NCBI GenBank assembly: GCA_905215755.1
Contig: CAJMRE010000005.1
Location: 8,796-72,795, forward strand
Source: an uncultured bacterium
GTDB taxonomy: Bacteria > Actinomycetota > Coriobacteriia > Coriobacteriales > Coriobacteriaceae
Length of the DNA: 64,000 bases
Direction: 5' to 3'
Numbering within the stretch: the stretch's first letter is position 1; each line of letters begins with the position of its first letter. Position numbers and translations under genes: made by a program. Below, one piece after another: positions 63,897 through 64,000 of the stretch. Under the pieces are notes generated by a model. It had not been told where the DNA came from and did no database searches. It worked only from the letters and a program-made list of their open reading frames with translations.

Positions 63897-63930
63897 AAGG
63901 CGACCGTCCACAAAGGACAGTCGCCTTTTT
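63897..63930 (+). terminator. Rho-independent terminator of thrS
   Basis: AAGGCGAC-GTCC pairs with GGAC-GTCGCCTT around ACAAA, followed by TTT. Confidence 0.93.
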
Positions 63931-63944
63931 CATGCCGAAATAAG

Positions 63945-63973
63945 AAAAGCCGCTGGTTGAGCGGCTTTTTTTG
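63945..63973 (+). terminator. Second terminator hairpin downstream of thrS
   Basis: AAAAGCCGCT (63945-63954) pairs with AGCGGCTTTT (63960-63969), then TTTTG. It may serve convergent transcription from beyond the window. Confidence 0.85.
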
Positions 63974-64000
63974 TTGCACAAAAAGGTACAGGTTTTTGTA

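Overview
The window is GC-rich, densely coded bacterial DNA. Gene content and protein style (formate hydrogenlyase, anaerobic FeS enzymes, selenium and molybdenum metabolism, trigger factor/ClpP/ClpX/ValS/FolC order) suggest a strict anaerobe of the Coriobacteriia, most like Collinsella. That assignment is inference from gene content; no rRNA gene is present to confirm it. All four tRNA genes carry an encoded CCA end.

Layout. 1-2182 (minus): a cut-off lipid-kinase-like gene and a ClC-type chloride channel. 2393-7809 (plus): molybdenum cofactor genes moeA and moaB/mog, then molybdate uptake modA-modB-modC, where ModB has an unusual extra N-terminal exported domain. 8011-11760: a short leader peptide, two 2-hydroxyacyl-CoA-dehydratase-like (double-cubane type) reductase subunits and their ATP-dependent activase, with the same covarying stem-loop after each subunit gene. 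11831-14975: a selenium operon of selD (itself a selenoprotein with in-frame TGA), yedF, a DUF3343 gene and a cysteine-desulfurase-like gene. 15053-16411: a branched-chain amino acid carrier. 16503-18928: tRNA-Pro and tRNA-Gly, then an AbiEi/DUF559-like gene bracketed by 37-bp inverted repeats, and a RelB-PIN toxin-antitoxin pair. 19356-34765: a complete formate hydrogenlyase locus with selenocysteine formate dehydrogenase (Sec140), electron-transfer ferredoxins, a long hyf-type membrane arm, [NiFe] hydrogenase subunits, HycH, HycI and a formate channel. 34888-41930: a molybdopterin oxidoreductase, selA, selB, the selenocysteine tRNA gene (selC), mobA and a second DUF3343 protein with a cysteine-rich head. 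42188-47518: glutamate dehydrogenase and a two-gene molybdenum hydroxylase. 47935-56133: tRNA-Leu, tig, clpP, clpX, valS, folC. 56239-61055 (minus): an Xaa-Pro peptidase and a GlpA-like/FAD oxidoreductase/DUF1667 operon. 61462-63873: a zinc-ribbon membrane protein and a ThrRS lacking the usual N-terminal TGS domain.

How it fits together. Most of the window supports selenium- and molybdenum-dependent anaerobic redox chemistry: molybdate is imported (ModABC), built into cofactor (MoeA, MoaB/Mog, MobA), and used by FdhF, a second bis-MGD enzyme and a xanthine-dehydrogenase-like hydroxylase. Selenophosphate (SelD) can feed selenocysteine insertion (SelA, SelB, SelC) and probably also a labile selenium cofactor through YedF/DUF3343/desulfurase. 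Formate is then split to H2 and CO2 by the formate hydrogenlyase.

Non-coding structure is the most unusual part. Seven copies of a directional palindromic repeat (tail plus GTTGCGG palindrome, in two core versions with compensatory changes) and at least four further palindrome families lie between genes.
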